Shown: positions 1 to 8,875 of the stretch, piece by piece | Position numbering within the stretch: position 1 is the stretch's first letter | How the letters are laid out: every line of letters starts with the position of its first letter | Origin: Streptococcus sp. DTU_2020_1001019_1_SI_AUS_MUR_006 | Lineage (GTDB): Bacteria > Bacillota > Bacilli > Lactobacillales > Streptococcaceae | Assembly: GCF_032340315.1 (NCBI RefSeq) | Contig: NZ_CP135436.1 | Coordinates: 2,005,501-2,069,500, forward strand | Length of the DNA stretch: 64,000 bases | Direction: 5' to 3' | Translations under genes and position numbers: made by a program | Notes under the pieces: model-generated | The model's input: the letters and a program-made list of their open reading frames with translations, nothing else | What the model was told of the DNA's origin: nothing | Database searches by the model: none

Positions 1-470
1 TCATACTCGTCTGATTCAAAGACAAAATACTTGGCATTTTCAGAACCACGACCTGTACCATCTCCGATCAAGTAGCTAGTATCAGTGATGTGTGACAAGA
101 CGTGAGAAAGCATCCCAGTTGTTGAAGTCTTACCGTGTGCACCAGCAACTCCCATACTGATAAAGTCACGCATAAAACTACCAAGAAACTCATGATAACG
201 TTTATAGCTGATACCATTTTGGTCCGCGTAAGCAATTTCAACATTGTTATCTGGGCGGAAGGCATTACCAGCGATAATTTCTAAATCTCCTTGAAGATTT
301 TTTTCATCAAACGGTAAAATTGTAATCCCTGCTTGCTCTAGTCCACGTTGTGTAAAGTAGTACTTTTCAACGTCAGAACCTTGAACTTTATGCCCCATTT
401 GATGCAACATCAAAGCCAAGGCACTCATACCTGATCCTTTGATTCCGATAAAATGATAGGTTTTTGCCAT
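1..470 (-). CDS. murC: UDP-N-acetylmuramate--L-alanine ligase MurC, 3' part missing
   Basis: Cytoplasmic Mur ligase that adds the first L-Ala to UDP-MurNAc in peptidoglycan precursor synthesis, using ATP. About 156 N-terminal residues are visible and the gene runs off the left edge. The N-terminus has the Rossmann-like start [20 protein letters not shown] that binds the UDP-sugar. About residue 109 onward lies the Mur ligase ATP loop GAHGKTSTT. The ATG at 470 is preceded by a strong Shine-Dalgarno (AGAGGGG). The gene starts 11 bp after the stop of the upstream hypothetical gene, so the two are probably co-transcribed. The identification rests on strong family motifs; only completeness cannot be judged. 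Confidence 0.95.
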   Translation of the reverse strand, partial: MAKTYHFIGIKGSGMSALALMLHQMGHKVQGSDVEKYYFTQRGLEQAGITILPFDEKNLQGDLEIIAGNAFRPDNNVEIAYADQNGISYKRYHEFLGSFMRDFISMGVAGAHGKTSTTGMLSHVLSHITDTSYLIGDGTGRGSENAKYFVFESDEY

Positions 471-481
471 TTTCTTCCCCT

Positions 482-1078
482 CTATTCGCTCATTCTAGTC
501 AAGTTAAGCTCTTGGGCCACTTGACGTTCTTGTTCTTTTTGTTTACTTTTTTTGTTATAAATTTGGCTTTTCTTTAAAAAGTCATAATTGTTTTTCTTGG
601 AACGACTTGTTTCACCATCTGAAATTGGATGTTCCACTTGAGAAACTGTTTCTGCCAAAATATAGTGAGACTGACCTAACTTCTGACTATATTTCGCAAA
701 TTCTCCTGGATTTTCCTTTTGAAAAGGTGCTGTCGGTTGATTTGCTGGACGCACATGGCTTGTTTTCGTTTGACGTCTCGTATGACTCACATCCTGAGTC
801 AAATATCTAGCCGAGCGCTTCTTTTTCAAATCCGCGCGAGCTTCTTCACGCGCTAATTCAGCATAGGATTTTTCTTTTTTCTCAATCGGTTTTACAAAAG
901 GTTTGACTTTCTCTTGCTTTTTGTCTTCAGTGATTGGAGACCATTCCAAGTAGTTTTTGTCTTGGTAATCACCTTTTATATTACTGATGAAATCAGACTC
1001 ATCGTAGAGATTCATAACTGGCATTTCTGTCAACATGACTTCATCATCTGCCACTATTGGAAATCGTTTTTGTGTCAT
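482..1078 (-). CDS. Hypothetical charged, probably disordered protein upstream of murC
   Basis: 198 residues, rich in Lys, Glu, Gln and Ser, with no membrane segment, signal peptide or enzyme motif that I can see. Residues about 55-95 and 165-195 are strongly charged and look helical or disordered. A gene of this kind sits between snf2 and murC in pneumococcus (recalled from memory). It has its own probable promoter and lies 11 bp upstream of murC, so its expression is tied to a cell-wall enzyme. I do not recognise a family and assign no function. The start ATG at 1078 follows AAGGAAA. Confidence 0.8.
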   Translation of the reverse strand: MTQKRFPIVADDEVMLTEMPVMNLYDESDFISNIKGDYQDKNYLEWSPITEDKKQEKVKPFVKPIEKKEKSYAELAREEARADLKKKRSARYLTQDVSHTRRQTKTSHVRPANQPTAPFQKENPGEFAKYSQKLGQSHYILAETVSQVEHPISDGETSRSKKNNYDFLKKSQIYNKKSKQKEQERQVAQELNLTRMSE

Positions 1079-1100
1079 ATTTATTTCCTTTCAATACTCC

Positions 1101-1128
1101 ATTATAGCGTAATGTCTTGATTTTTCAA
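1101..1128 (-). promoter_or_regulatory. Probable promoter of the hypothetical-murC unit
   Basis: Reading the minus strand, TTGAAA (1123-1128) and TATAAT (1101-1106) are separated by 16 bp, just upstream of the gene starting at 1078. A short dyad (CTTGA/TCAAG, 1116-1129) overlaps the -35 and could also be a weak terminator for the preceding helicase gene. Confidence 0.55.
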
Positions 1129-1136
1129 GTATAGGC

Positions 1137-4100
1137 TCATGAAATCCCTAAAATTTCTCGTATTTCAGCTAGACTCAGACTGCCACGAGACTCTGTTCCA
1201 TCCAAGATTTCAGAAACAAGATTTTTCTTTTTCTCTTGTAATTCTTGAATCTTTTCTTCAATTGTACCTCGAGTCACAAGGCGATAAACTTCAACAGCTT
1301 GCTCTTGCCCCATACGATGGGCGCGACCGATAGCCTGCGATTCAACTGCAGGATTCCACCATAAGTCTACTAGAATGACTGTATCGGCACCAGTGAGATT
1401 GAGACCGACCCCGCCAGCCTTTAGGGAAATTAAAAATACATCGCGCTCTCCTTGGTTAAAGGCCTTGGTCATTTCCTGACGTTCTTGCGAAGGTGTTGAA
1501 CCCGTAATTTTAAAGGAAGTCAAGCCTAAGTCAGGCAGCTCTTGCTCAATCCGATCCAACATACCTCTAAATTGTGAGAAAATAAGTACACGGTGTCCAC
1601 CTTCAGCAATCTGAACCAGCAAATCTCGTAAACTATCCAGCTTTCCGCTCTCTCCTTGGTAGTCCTCCATAAAGAGCGCAGGCGTATCACAAATCTGACG
1701 CAGACGCATGAGTCCAGTCAAAATTTCGACACGATTTCGTTGAAATTCCGAATCGCTTACCTGTCCCAAACGTTCCTGCATCCGTTGCAGTTGAGCAAGA
1801 TAGATAGCTTTTTGTTGATCCTCCAGTTCATTCTTATAGACAACTTCAATCAAGTCAGGTAACTCTGTCAAAACCTCTTCTTTCTTACGTCTCATGACAA
1901 AGGGTTTGATAAATTGAGCCACTCTCTCGGTTGATAGTTTCATAAATTCCTTCTTAGCAGGTAAGAGGCCTGGTAAGACAATCTGAAAAATCGACCAGAG
2001 TTCTCCCAGATGGTTTTCAATCGGTGTTCCTGATAGTGCAAAGACAGATGGAACCACAAATCGTCGTAAACTTTGAGCAATCTTCGTTTGTGCATTTTTC
2101 ATCACTTGAGCTTCATCTAGAAAAAGAAAATCAAAAGATAGGTCTCGATAAATTTCACTATCTTGACGGAAAGTAGCATAGCTTGTCACATAAATCTGAT
2201 GATTTTCTGCCAAAATTGACTCTCGATGAGATTTTAAGCCATGCACGACCACGACATCCAAATCTGGAGCAAACTTTTGAAATTCATCAGCCCAGTTATA
2301 GATTAAGCCAGACGGAGCAAGGATTAGGACACTAGTATCTGCTTGAACCTGACTACTTAAAAAGGCGATAGTTTGCAAGGTCTTCCCAAGTCCCATATCA
2401 TCTGCTAAAATCCCACCAAAGCCATAATGGTGAAGCATTTGAAGCCACTGAATTCCCTTTTTCTGATAGTCTCTAAGTTCTGCTTGGATATTCAGCTCTT
2501 TCATCGGAAAATCTTCTGGATGCGTCAAATCATGGGCCAGATTGCGAAATTCTTCGGTGAAAGAAATTTGATCCTGATTCTTAAATAGATGAGATAGGGT
2601 ATAAGCTAGGGATTTACGAGCTCGAAAAGCTCCATCTTGTAGGTCCTCTATCCCTAATTCTTCTAAATCCTGACGGATACGCTTGGTCTGATCATCGAAA
2701 TAGTAAACCTGATTCGAAGAGCTGATGTAATAATCCTGCTTCTCAACTAGCGCTTTCATTGCTCTATCGATTTCTTCTTGATCTATATTTTGAAAATCAA
2801 ATTGAATTTCTAATAGGCTTCCCTTGGATGAGATGTGTACTTGAGGCTTCTGAACCTGATAGAGATCTTGCAAGCTCTCAGAAATCCTTAATTCTCCAAG
2901 TGCTGCAAAGGATGGCAAAACTTCCTGAAAGAAGGCATGGACTGCATCAGCTTTCAAACTTTGACGCCATGAACGAAAATCTGCTTCAAATCCAGCAGAT
3001 AGAGCCAACTGAAAGACTTGCTTCTCCAGTTGAATATCACTAGCAAAAGGAAGACTCTCTAGTTCATTGCGATTTGTTACTAAGCAAGTTTCATACTGAA
3101 ACTGCATATCCAAACGGATAGAACCGTCCTCTTCTCCTTCCATGTAGAACGAAGGACGGAAAGTCTGAATTTGAAGCGCATCAGGGGCTTTTACCTCTCC
3201 TATGTCTTTAAACTGCGACAAGGTCGAAGCTAGAAGATCTCGATCACTTGTATCAAATTGTAAAATCTTTCTACCACTTTTATCGATAGATACTTTTTTT
3301 AATTTTTCTATAAGTCTAGCTTGTTCTTTAGACAGAAGATAAAATGTACCTTTTGTAAACAAGACTTGTCCCTTATAAAATGAATTGAGTCCTACCTGTT
3401 GGACAATTTCCATCTCATAATAGTTGGATTTTTCTTCAATTTGAAAGGTAAATAAGCCTGCTTGACCATTAAAATCTTGAAATACAAGATGAGGATAGCT
3501 TGAAATCTGATGGTCAAATTGGAATGCATCTAAGCCCATCAGCAGACTAACACCCTGCTCAAAAAAAGACAGCGGGAAATCGAGATGACGACCTTGATTT
3601 TGGAAAAAGAGGGCATTTTCAACCTCATCTTCTACAATTCCTTGAAGGAAATTCAGAACAAATTGGCTACTTTCATCAAACTGACGAATATTCAAGGAAG
3701 TTTCATATAACTTTCCAATCATGTAGGGTTTACTAGTTTCTAAAACCTTCAGAAAAAGGGGAATATCTCGGATTACATAAAATTTCTGCGTCTGGATAAG
3801 ACCGACTCTCAAAGTCCAAATAATGCGATTAGTCCCTGCTTCAATCTGCCCCTGAGCAGACAACTGATAGATTTCAGAAAGTTTCGGAATTTGGACGGAT
3901 TCTAAAAACTTTCCTCCAAAAGTAACCTGAGTTTCAACTTCTTCTTTCTGTTCGTACACATTTTCCAGATTTCCCAAGAGTTCCTGACCAATCGGATCAT
4001 TTTTCAGGTAATGCTCTAGTGCTGCCAAATGCACACAAAACCCTCTTTTTTGGAAAAAATCACAAGCACAAAAAACCAAATCATCATCCAGGCTATAGCG

Positions 4101-4223
4101 AATTTCTTCATCTGCTACACGCGCATAGAGGCGATGGTCTCTCTCTTTGATAATTTCAATCTGACTAGTTTCGTAGAGTTGAGCTCCCTCCATTCGAAGC
4201 TTCCCTGGAATCAATTTAGCCAT
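1137..4223 (-). CDS. SWIM-domain SNF2/RapA-type helicase-like ATPase
   Basis: 1028 residues, cytoplasmic, predicted ATP-driven DNA or protein-DNA remodelling enzyme; the true substrate is unknown. Residues about 50-66 hold a SWIM zinc motif (CxC, then CxH: CACDFF...FCVH). A long middle region without clear motifs resembles the bacterial SNF2-associated domain. The SNF2 core follows: Walker A DDMGLGKT near residue 610, DEAQ box near 703, LSGTPIENHLGELWSIF near 735, and C-terminal helicase motifs ending in QAIGRAHRMGQ near 965. Length is usual for the streptococcal family. It starts at ATG 4223 behind an AAGGGG site and lies in the same orientation as murC. Confidence 0.9.
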   Translation of the reverse strand: MAKLIPGKLRMEGAQLYETSQIEIIKERDHRLYARVADEEIRYSLDDDLVFCACDFFQKRGFCVHLAALEHYLKNDPIGQELLGNLENVYEQKEEVETQVTFGGKFLESVQIPKLSEIYQLSAQGQIEAGTNRIIWTLRVGLIQTQKFYVIRDIPLFLKVLETSKPYMIGKLYETSLNIRQFDESSQFVLNFLQGIVEDEVENALFFQNQGRHLDFPLSFFEQGVSLLMGLDAFQFDHQISSYPHLVFQDFNGQAGLFTFQIEEKSNYYEMEIVQQVGLNSFYKGQVLFTKGTFYLLSKEQARLIEKLKKVSIDKSGRKILQFDTSDRDLLASTLSQFKDIGEVKAPDALQIQTFRPSFYMEGEEDGSIRLDMQFQYETCLVTNRNELESLPFASDIQLEKQVFQLALSAGFEADFRSWRQSLKADAVHAFFQEVLPSFAALGELRISESLQDLYQVQKPQVHISSKGSLLEIQFDFQNIDQEEIDRAMKALVEKQDYYISSSNQVYYFDDQTKRIRQDLEELGIEDLQDGAFRARKSLAYTLSHLFKNQDQISFTEEFRNLAHDLTHPEDFPMKELNIQAELRDYQKKGIQWLQMLHHYGFGGILADDMGLGKTLQTIAFLSSQVQADTSVLILAPSGLIYNWADEFQKFAPDLDVVVVHGLKSHRESILAENHQIYVTSYATFRQDSEIYRDLSFDFLFLDEAQVMKNAQTKIAQSLRRFVVPSVFALSGTPIENHLGELWSIFQIVLPGLLPAKKEFMKLSTERVAQFIKPFVMRRKKEEVLTELPDLIEVVYKNELEDQQKAIYLAQLQRMQERLGQVSDSEFQRNRVEILTGLMRLRQICDTPALFMEDYQGESGKLDSLRDLLVQIAEGGHRVLIFSQFRGMLDRIEQELPDLGLTSFKITGSTPSQERQEMTKAFNQGERDVFLISLKAGGVGLNLTGADTVILVDLWWNPAVESQAIGRAHRMGQEQAVEVYRLVTRGTIEEKIQELQEKKKNLVSEILDGTESRGSLSLAEIREILGIS

Positions 4224-4248
4224 ATTTTCCCCTTTACTTTATCTCTTA

Positions 4249-4257
4249 ATTATACCA
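4249..4257 (-). promoter_or_regulatory. Extended -10 promoter of the SNF2 gene
   Basis: The minus strand reads TGGTATAAT, a TGn extended -10, about 26 bp upstream of the start at 4223. No good -35 is visible at 17 bp. Confidence 0.55.
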
Positions 4258-4276
4258 CATTTCTTCCTATGAAAAT

Positions 4277-4309
4277 AGCCTTCTAGGAGTACTTTTCTCC
4301 TAAAAGGCT
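4277..4309 (-). terminator. Terminator after the PatB-like gene
   Basis: A long hairpin with AGCC/GGCT ends and an inner TAGGAG/CTCCTA stem lies 7 bp past the stop at 4316. It is followed on the minus strand by ATTTTC. The T-run is short but the stem is strong. Confidence 0.65.
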
Positions 4310-4315
4310 AGCTTC

Positions 4316-5482
4316 TTAAAATTTAGCGAAAGTAGCAATGATTCGCTGGCAAACTTCTTCCAAGACAGATGTCGGCATGGCTACATTTAAGCGAGCATGG
4401 AGGGCTCCTTCTTCGCCAAAGTCCAAGCCTCTGTTCAGGATAACCTTGGCTTCGTCTCTTAAAAGGCTTCTTAATTCTTCATCACTAATATCGTAGGCTG
4501 AAAAATCAAGCCAAATGAGATAGGTCCCTTGAGGTTTCATGACCTTGATCTTAGTTTCTTTACCAAACACATCGACGACATAATTGATGTGTTTCTCAAT
4601 CAGTTCTTTGAGTTCAGATAACCAATCCTCTCCATAACGATAAGCAGTTTCTGTCGCCAAATAGCCCAAACCTGAGATTTCATGTTGATTATTAGCTAGC
4701 TGGCGTTTTTGGAAAGCCACTCTTAACTTAGGATTCTCGATAATAGCGTAGGAATTCTTTGTTCCCGCAATATTGAAGGTCTTGGTAGCGCTGCTTAAAA
4801 TCAGTGAAAATTCTTTAAAATCTTCATTTACCGTATTGAATGACTGGTGCTTGTTTCCAAACAAGGCTAAGTCTTGGTGAATCTCATCAGACACCAACAA
4901 AACTCCATGTTTTTGACAAAGTTGTCCAATCTTCTCTAAGACTTCTTTTTCCCAAACACGTCCACCAGGATTATGAGGATTGCAAAGAACGTAAAGTTTC
5001 ACATCCTCTTCAACAAAGTCTTTCTCTAATTGATCAAAGTCAATCTCAAAAAGTCCGTCTTTTTCTACTAGAGAGTTGGTGATTAGTCTACGATTATTGA
5101 GCTTAATGCTGCGAGCAAAAGGAGGATAAACGGGTGTATTAATGAGTACTGCTTCTCCTTCTTTGGTAAAGGCTTGAATGGCTGTTGAAATGGCTGGTAC
5201 TACTCCTTCGATAAAGACTAGAGCATCCTTATCAAAACGATAGCCATGGTGTTTTTCTTCCCAGTTTTGAACGGCTTCAATCAAGCCATCACTAGCATAG
5301 GTATAGCCATAGACTAATTGCTCTGCATAATCATGGACTGTCTGACGAATCTCAGGTAAGACTTCAAAGTCCATATCAGCAATCCAGGCCGGCAATACTT
5401 GACGGTCAGTCTCTGCTTCTTTCCATTTATAGGTATGATGTCCAAAACGATTGGGCAAAGTCGTAAAATCATATTTTCCCAT
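4316..5482 (-). CDS. PatB/MalY-family PLP-dependent C-S lyase (cystathionine beta-lyase type)
   Basis: 388 residues; fold-type I aminotransferase-like enzyme expected to cleave cystathionine or cysteine to a thiol, pyruvate and ammonia. Visible family features are AWIADMDF near the N-terminus, the NPHNPGG loop, VSDEIHQDL, and the PLP-lysine site SSATKTFNIAG. I place the start at ATG 5482 (MGKYDFTTLPNRFG) because GGAAGG lies just upstream. A GTG/ATG at 5518 would overlap the upstream gene. It lies 4 bp behind the MetB/MetC gene, so the two form a transsulfuration/methionine operon under the MET-box. Activity as an aminotransferase cannot be excluded from sequence alone. Confidence 0.88.
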   Translation of the reverse strand: MGKYDFTTLPNRFGHHTYKWKEAETDRQVLPAWIADMDFEVLPEIRQTVHDYAEQLVYGYTYASDGLIEAVQNWEEKHHGYRFDKDALVFIEGVVPAISTAIQAFTKEGEAVLINTPVYPPFARSIKLNNRRLITNSLVEKDGLFEIDFDQLEKDFVEEDVKLYVLCNPHNPGGRVWEKEVLEKIGQLCQKHGVLLVSDEIHQDLALFGNKHQSFNTVNEDFKEFSLILSSATKTFNIAGTKNSYAIIENPKLRVAFQKRQLANNQHEISGLGYLATETAYRYGEDWLSELKELIEKHINYVVDVFGKETKIKVMKPQGTYLIWLDFSAYDISDEELRSLLRDEAKVILNRGLDFGEEGALHARLNVAMPTSVLEEVCQRIIATFAKF

Positions 5483-5486
5483 AGTC

Positions 5487-6581
5487 TTATCCTTCCAAGG
5501 CTTGACGCAAATCTTCAATCAAATCTCTGGCATCCTCAATACCAATAGACAAGCGCAAGAGGTCATCTGTCAATCCATAAGAATGGCGAACCTCTGCAGG
5601 AATGTCTGCATGGGTTTGAGTAGTTGGGTAGGTAATCAGACTTTCAACACCACCCAGGCTTTCAGCAAAAGAGAATACTTGCAAAGTATTTAAGATATGA
5701 GGGATGCGCTTCTCATCTGCCACTTTAAAGGAAATCATTCCCCCACGACCTGTATACAAAACTTCTTTGACTGCAGGTGATTGTTCCAAAAAGGCTACGA
5801 TTTCCTGAGCATTAGCTGTTGAGCGCTCCATACGAAGTGACAAGGTCTTGAGACCACGAATCAATTGATAACTATCAAATGGTGACAAGACAGCCCCTGT
5901 CGTGTTGAGATTGTAAAAGAGTTTTTCATACAAATCAGCATTATCTGTCACAACTACACCAGCTAGAACATCATTATGGCCTGCAAGGTATTTTGTCGCC
6001 GAATGAAGGACAATATCTGCTCCATCTTCAATTGGACGTTGGTAAATCGGGCTATAGAAGGTATTATCCACGACAACTGTCGCTCCTTTAGCATGAGCTA
6101 ATGTTGACAATTTTTCAATATCAAATTCCAACATCAAAGGGTTGGTTGGTGTTTCGATATAAAGTACATCCACATCCTTTTCTAGCTCGGCAATTAGCTC
6201 TTCTTCTGTGTTCGCATAGGTAAAGTTGAAACGACCTTCCTGTTCCACTTGATTGAACCAACGGAAAGAACCACCGTAAAGGTCACGGACAGCCAAAACC
6301 TTGCTTCCTACTGGGAAGACACTAAAGGCCAACACAATCGCAGACATACCTGAACTAGTTGCTAGAGCATAGTGGGCAGATTCAATAGCTGCTAAAACTT
6401 CCTCTGCCTTGCTACGAGTTGGGTTTTTGGTGCGGGTATAGTCAAATCCAGTTGATTGACCAAATTCTGGATGCTGATAGGTCGTTGAAAAGTGAATTGG
6501 TGTTACCAAAGCACCTGTCGCTTTATCTGACTTAATACCTGCTTGGGCTAAAATTGTGTTGATATGAAATGATTTGCTCAT
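5487..6581 (-). CDS. metB: Cystathionine gamma-synthase/beta-lyase, Cys/Met metabolism PLP enzyme
   Basis: 364 residues, Cys/Met-metabolism PLP family. Key features are the N-terminal FSTTYQHPEFG, YTRTKNPTR, the PLP-contacting YIETPTNPLM, and the Schiff-base lysine in HSATKYLAGHNDV. The C-terminal SLGGVESLITYP is typical of the family. Sequence alone does not separate MetB (cystathionine synthesis) from MetC (cleavage), so the symbol is tentative. Translation starts at ATG 6581 behind GGAGG, and the gene leads directly into the PatB-like gene. The perfect MET-box upstream supports a role in methionine supply. Confidence 0.85.
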   Translation of the reverse strand: MSKSFHINTILAQAGIKSDKATGALVTPIHFSTTYQHPEFGQSTGFDYTRTKNPTRSKAEEVLAAIESAHYALATSSGMSAIVLAFSVFPVGSKVLAVRDLYGGSFRWFNQVEQEGRFNFTYANTEEELIAELEKDVDVLYIETPTNPLMLEFDIEKLSTLAHAKGATVVVDNTFYSPIYQRPIEDGADIVLHSATKYLAGHNDVLAGVVVTDNADLYEKLFYNLNTTGAVLSPFDSYQLIRGLKTLSLRMERSTANAQEIVAFLEQSPAVKEVLYTGRGGMISFKVADEKRIPHILNTLQVFSFAESLGGVESLITYPTTQTHADIPAEVRHSYGLTDDLLRLSIGIEDARDLIEDLRQALEG

Positions 6582-6607
6582 ACTTTACCTCCAAATCTAT
6601 AGTAACT

Positions 6608-6616
6608 ATTGTACCA
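6608..6616 (-). promoter_or_regulatory. Extended -10 promoter of metB-patB
   Basis: The minus strand reads TGGTACAAT, a TGn extended -10. The predicted transcript start near 6601 leaves a leader of about 20 nt that contains the GGAGG of metB. Confidence 0.6.
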
Positions 6617-6657
6617 CTTATTTTGGATCCTTCGTTTTCTTGTTTTCAAGAGCTAGT

Positions 6658-6674
6658 TATAGTTTCAAACTATA
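6658..6674. promoter_or_regulatory. MET-box, predicted MtaR/MetR operator
   Basis: Perfect 17-bp palindrome TATAGTTTCAAACTATA, identical to the streptococcal MET-box consensus TATAGTTTSAAACTATA as I recall it from comparative work on methionine regulation. It lies about 40 bp upstream of the metB -10, a position suited to LysR-type activation. It also sits directly after the aliB terminator, so it belongs to metB-patB. Confidence 0.8.
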
Positions 6675-6675
6675 C

Positions 6676-6709
6676 AAAAACGATAGCTTCCTGAGAAACT
6701 ATCGTTTTT
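6676..6709 (-). terminator. Terminator of the aliB-like gene
   Basis: Hairpin with stem AAAAACGATAG/CTATCGTTTTT and loop CTTCCTGAGAAA, starting 18 bp past the stop at 6727. T-runs on both sides would let it work in both directions. Confidence 0.85.
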
Positions 6710-6726
6710 CCTGTTGAATAGACTGA

Positions 6727-8685
6727 TTACTTAACGTGTTTAGCAAAATCTTCTTGGGCTTTTTTATTAGATTCTTCTTTTTCTTTCAGCCATTTTTGTC
6801 TAGCTTCTTCATACTCAGCTGTTGTGACAATCTTATCTTGCAATTTCACGTATTTGTAGGATTCAACACCCTTATTACCAGCTTGAGAGAAGGCGGCAGA
6901 GAATGGAACTGTTTTTCTCAATGTAGGTGTTCCACCTTTAGAAACGTTTGGAATTGCAAGGGCGCTATCAACGAGCCAAGCTTGAACTTCAGCATATTTT
7001 TCATAACGTTTCGCTGGTTCTTGCTCCTTGTTAGCATCTTCTAACATTTGAGTGTAAGTATCCAGACCAACTGCCTTAGCCTTGTCATTGACCTCACCTG
7101 GTTCTAGACCAATGTTTTGCAACATACCACCGTTATTGACATTTAGGATATCTAAATAGCTTGATGGATCCAAGTAGTCCGCACTCCAACCGCCATTATA
7201 GATATCAAAGTCTTTTTGAGCTGCAGTTTGAGCTAGGTAGCTAGAGTTGTCAAAGTCATCTGTTGATAGCTGTTGGATATCGATAACCACATTCTCAGCT
7301 CCTAGAACAGATTCGATGGATTGTTTCAAAGAGCTTGCTTCAAGTACACCTTTTTTAGCTGATTGGTCAACTGATACATCCAAGTGGATTGGGAATTGCA
7401 CACCCTTAGCTTCCAATTCTTTCTTGGCTTCCGCAAATTTAGCCTTAGCTTTATCAGGATTGTAGTATGGGTCTTGTGCATCTGCAAAGTTGATTCCTTG
7501 CCATTCTTGGCCATAGTTGACCATCTTTTCTGAAACAACATCGCCAAAGTCTTTTCCGTTGATGGTTACAAATGTAGGGGGTACAACTAGGTTACGAATA
7601 ATCTTCGTTGCTCCGTCCTCCCCTTGAGATTGTGCTCCATAGGCTGTACGGTTGTATGCATAGTTGAAGGCTTGACGGAAGTTTTTATTCAGAACTGCTT
7701 CTTGAGTTGATTTCTTTTCGATATCTGAGGACTTAGACGTGAAGTTATAAGATTTTCTGTCCAAGTTGAAGTTCAAGTAATAAGAAGTTGCATTTTGCAT
7801 ACTATAGATGATGTTATCCTTGTTCTTCTCTTTAATTCCTTCAAAGCTTGAGCTATTTGGATAAAGACGTGCGTAGCTGTAGACTCCTTCTACAAAGTTA
7901 CGAGCTAGTGCATCTTGGTCACTACCATCATAATAGGCCAATTTCACATCATCTACAAAGACATTTTTTTCATCCCAGTAGTTCGGATTTTTCTTGAATT
8001 CGATGACAGATTTTGAAACAAAGGATTTCATCAAGAAAGGTCCATTGTACAAAATACTAGAAGGATCCACCTTACCAAAATCATCCCCTTTTGATTTCAG
8101 GAAGTCTGCATTGACAGGGAAGAGAATGGTTGATGTTGTTTTAGAATTCCAATAAGATTCTGGTCGTGTCAAAGTGTACTGAACTGTTTGGTCATCAAGA
8201 GCCTTGACTCCGACAGTTGAAAAGTCGCTTGTTTTCCCGTTGATATAGTCATCCAAACCTGCTACAGAATCTTGAACCAGGTACAAAGCTTCGGATTTTT
8301 TATCAGCAGCATATTTCAAACCAGTTACAAAATCTTGGGCAGTTACTGGAGCATATTCTTCACCTTCAGAGGTATACCACTTAGCATCTTTACGAAGTTT
8401 ATAAGTGTATGTCAAACCGTCCTGAGAAACACTCCAATCCTCTGCTAAGGATGGAACGTAGTTACCGTATTGGTCATTTTCCATCAACCCATCTACCAAA
8501 TTGGTAACGATGTCATTGGTTGTTGCACGGTTTTCTGCAAGATAGTTCAAACTAGACGGATCGCTAGAATAGACATAGTTGTATGTTTTAGTTGAACTAG
8601 CTGAGTTGCTACAAGCCGCCAATAGTAGACCAGCACTTAGGGCAAGGCCTGCCAGCGTCAGATATTTTGCCTTAGACTTTTTCAT
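6727..8685 (-). CDS. aliB: AliB-type oligopeptide-binding lipoprotein
   Basis: 652 residues, SBP family 5, an extracellular lipid-anchored receptor that hands oligopeptides to an Ami-type importer. The signal peptide has a clear lipobox LLAAC at about residues 22-26. The mature protein keeps family blocks such as YVYSSDPSSLNYL near the N-terminus and YNGGWSADYLDPSSYL later. Start ATG 8685 (MKKSKAKYL) is chosen for its GGAGG 8 bp upstream; an upstream in-frame TTG at 8700 would include that site. No permease or ATPase genes are adjacent, as expected for orphan receptors that share the AmiCDEF system. The ali homologue named is a best guess among close paralogues. Confidence 0.85.
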   Translation of the reverse strand: MKKSKAKYLTLAGLALSAGLLLAACSNSASSTKTYNYVYSSDPSSLNYLAENRATTNDIVTNLVDGLMENDQYGNYVPSLAEDWSVSQDGLTYTYKLRKDAKWYTSEGEEYAPVTAQDFVTGLKYAADKKSEALYLVQDSVAGLDDYINGKTSDFSTVGVKALDDQTVQYTLTRPESYWNSKTTSTILFPVNADFLKSKGDDFGKVDPSSILYNGPFLMKSFVSKSVIEFKKNPNYWDEKNVFVDDVKLAYYDGSDQDALARNFVEGVYSYARLYPNSSSFEGIKEKNKDNIIYSMQNATSYYLNFNLDRKSYNFTSKSSDIEKKSTQEAVLNKNFRQAFNYAYNRTAYGAQSQGEDGATKIIRNLVVPPTFVTINGKDFGDVVSEKMVNYGQEWQGINFADAQDPYYNPDKAKAKFAEAKKELEAKGVQFPIHLDVSVDQSAKKGVLEASSLKQSIESVLGAENVVIDIQQLSTDDFDNSSYLAQTAAQKDFDIYNGGWSADYLDPSSYLDILNVNNGGMLQNIGLEPGEVNDKAKAVGLDTYTQMLEDANKEQEPAKRYEKYAEVQAWLVDSALAIPNVSKGGTPTLRKTVPFSAAFSQAGNKGVESYKYVKLQDKIVTTAEYEEARQKWLKEKEESNKKAQEDFAKHVK

Positions 8686-8717
8686 TTCCAGAACCTCCAA
8701 ATTTAAATATTTGTATC

Positions 8718-8746
8718 ATTATACAGCTATTGTTTTTTTTAGTCAA
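8718..8746 (-). promoter_or_regulatory. Promoter of the aliB-like gene
   Basis: Near-consensus sigma-A promoter on the minus strand: TTGACT (8741-8746), 17-bp A-rich spacer, TATAAT (8718-8723), 33 bp upstream of the start codon. Confidence 0.8.
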
Positions 8747-8814
8747 GCGATTATAGACATAAATTAATCTTTTTTCTACAATTTTTATTTTTTTCTCTCT
8801 TTTTTAAATAAAAA

Positions 8815-8860
8815 ATGAACAATTTAAACTTTTTTAGAGTTGAAAGTTCAAATTGTTCAT
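8815..8860 (-). terminator. Terminator of the MurJ-like gene
   Basis: Long AT-rich hairpin with arms ATGAACAATTT/AAATTGTTCAT lies 15 bp past the stop at 8876. It is followed on the minus strand by TTTTTTATTT. Confidence 0.85.
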
Positions 8861-8875
8861 TTTATTTATAAACTA

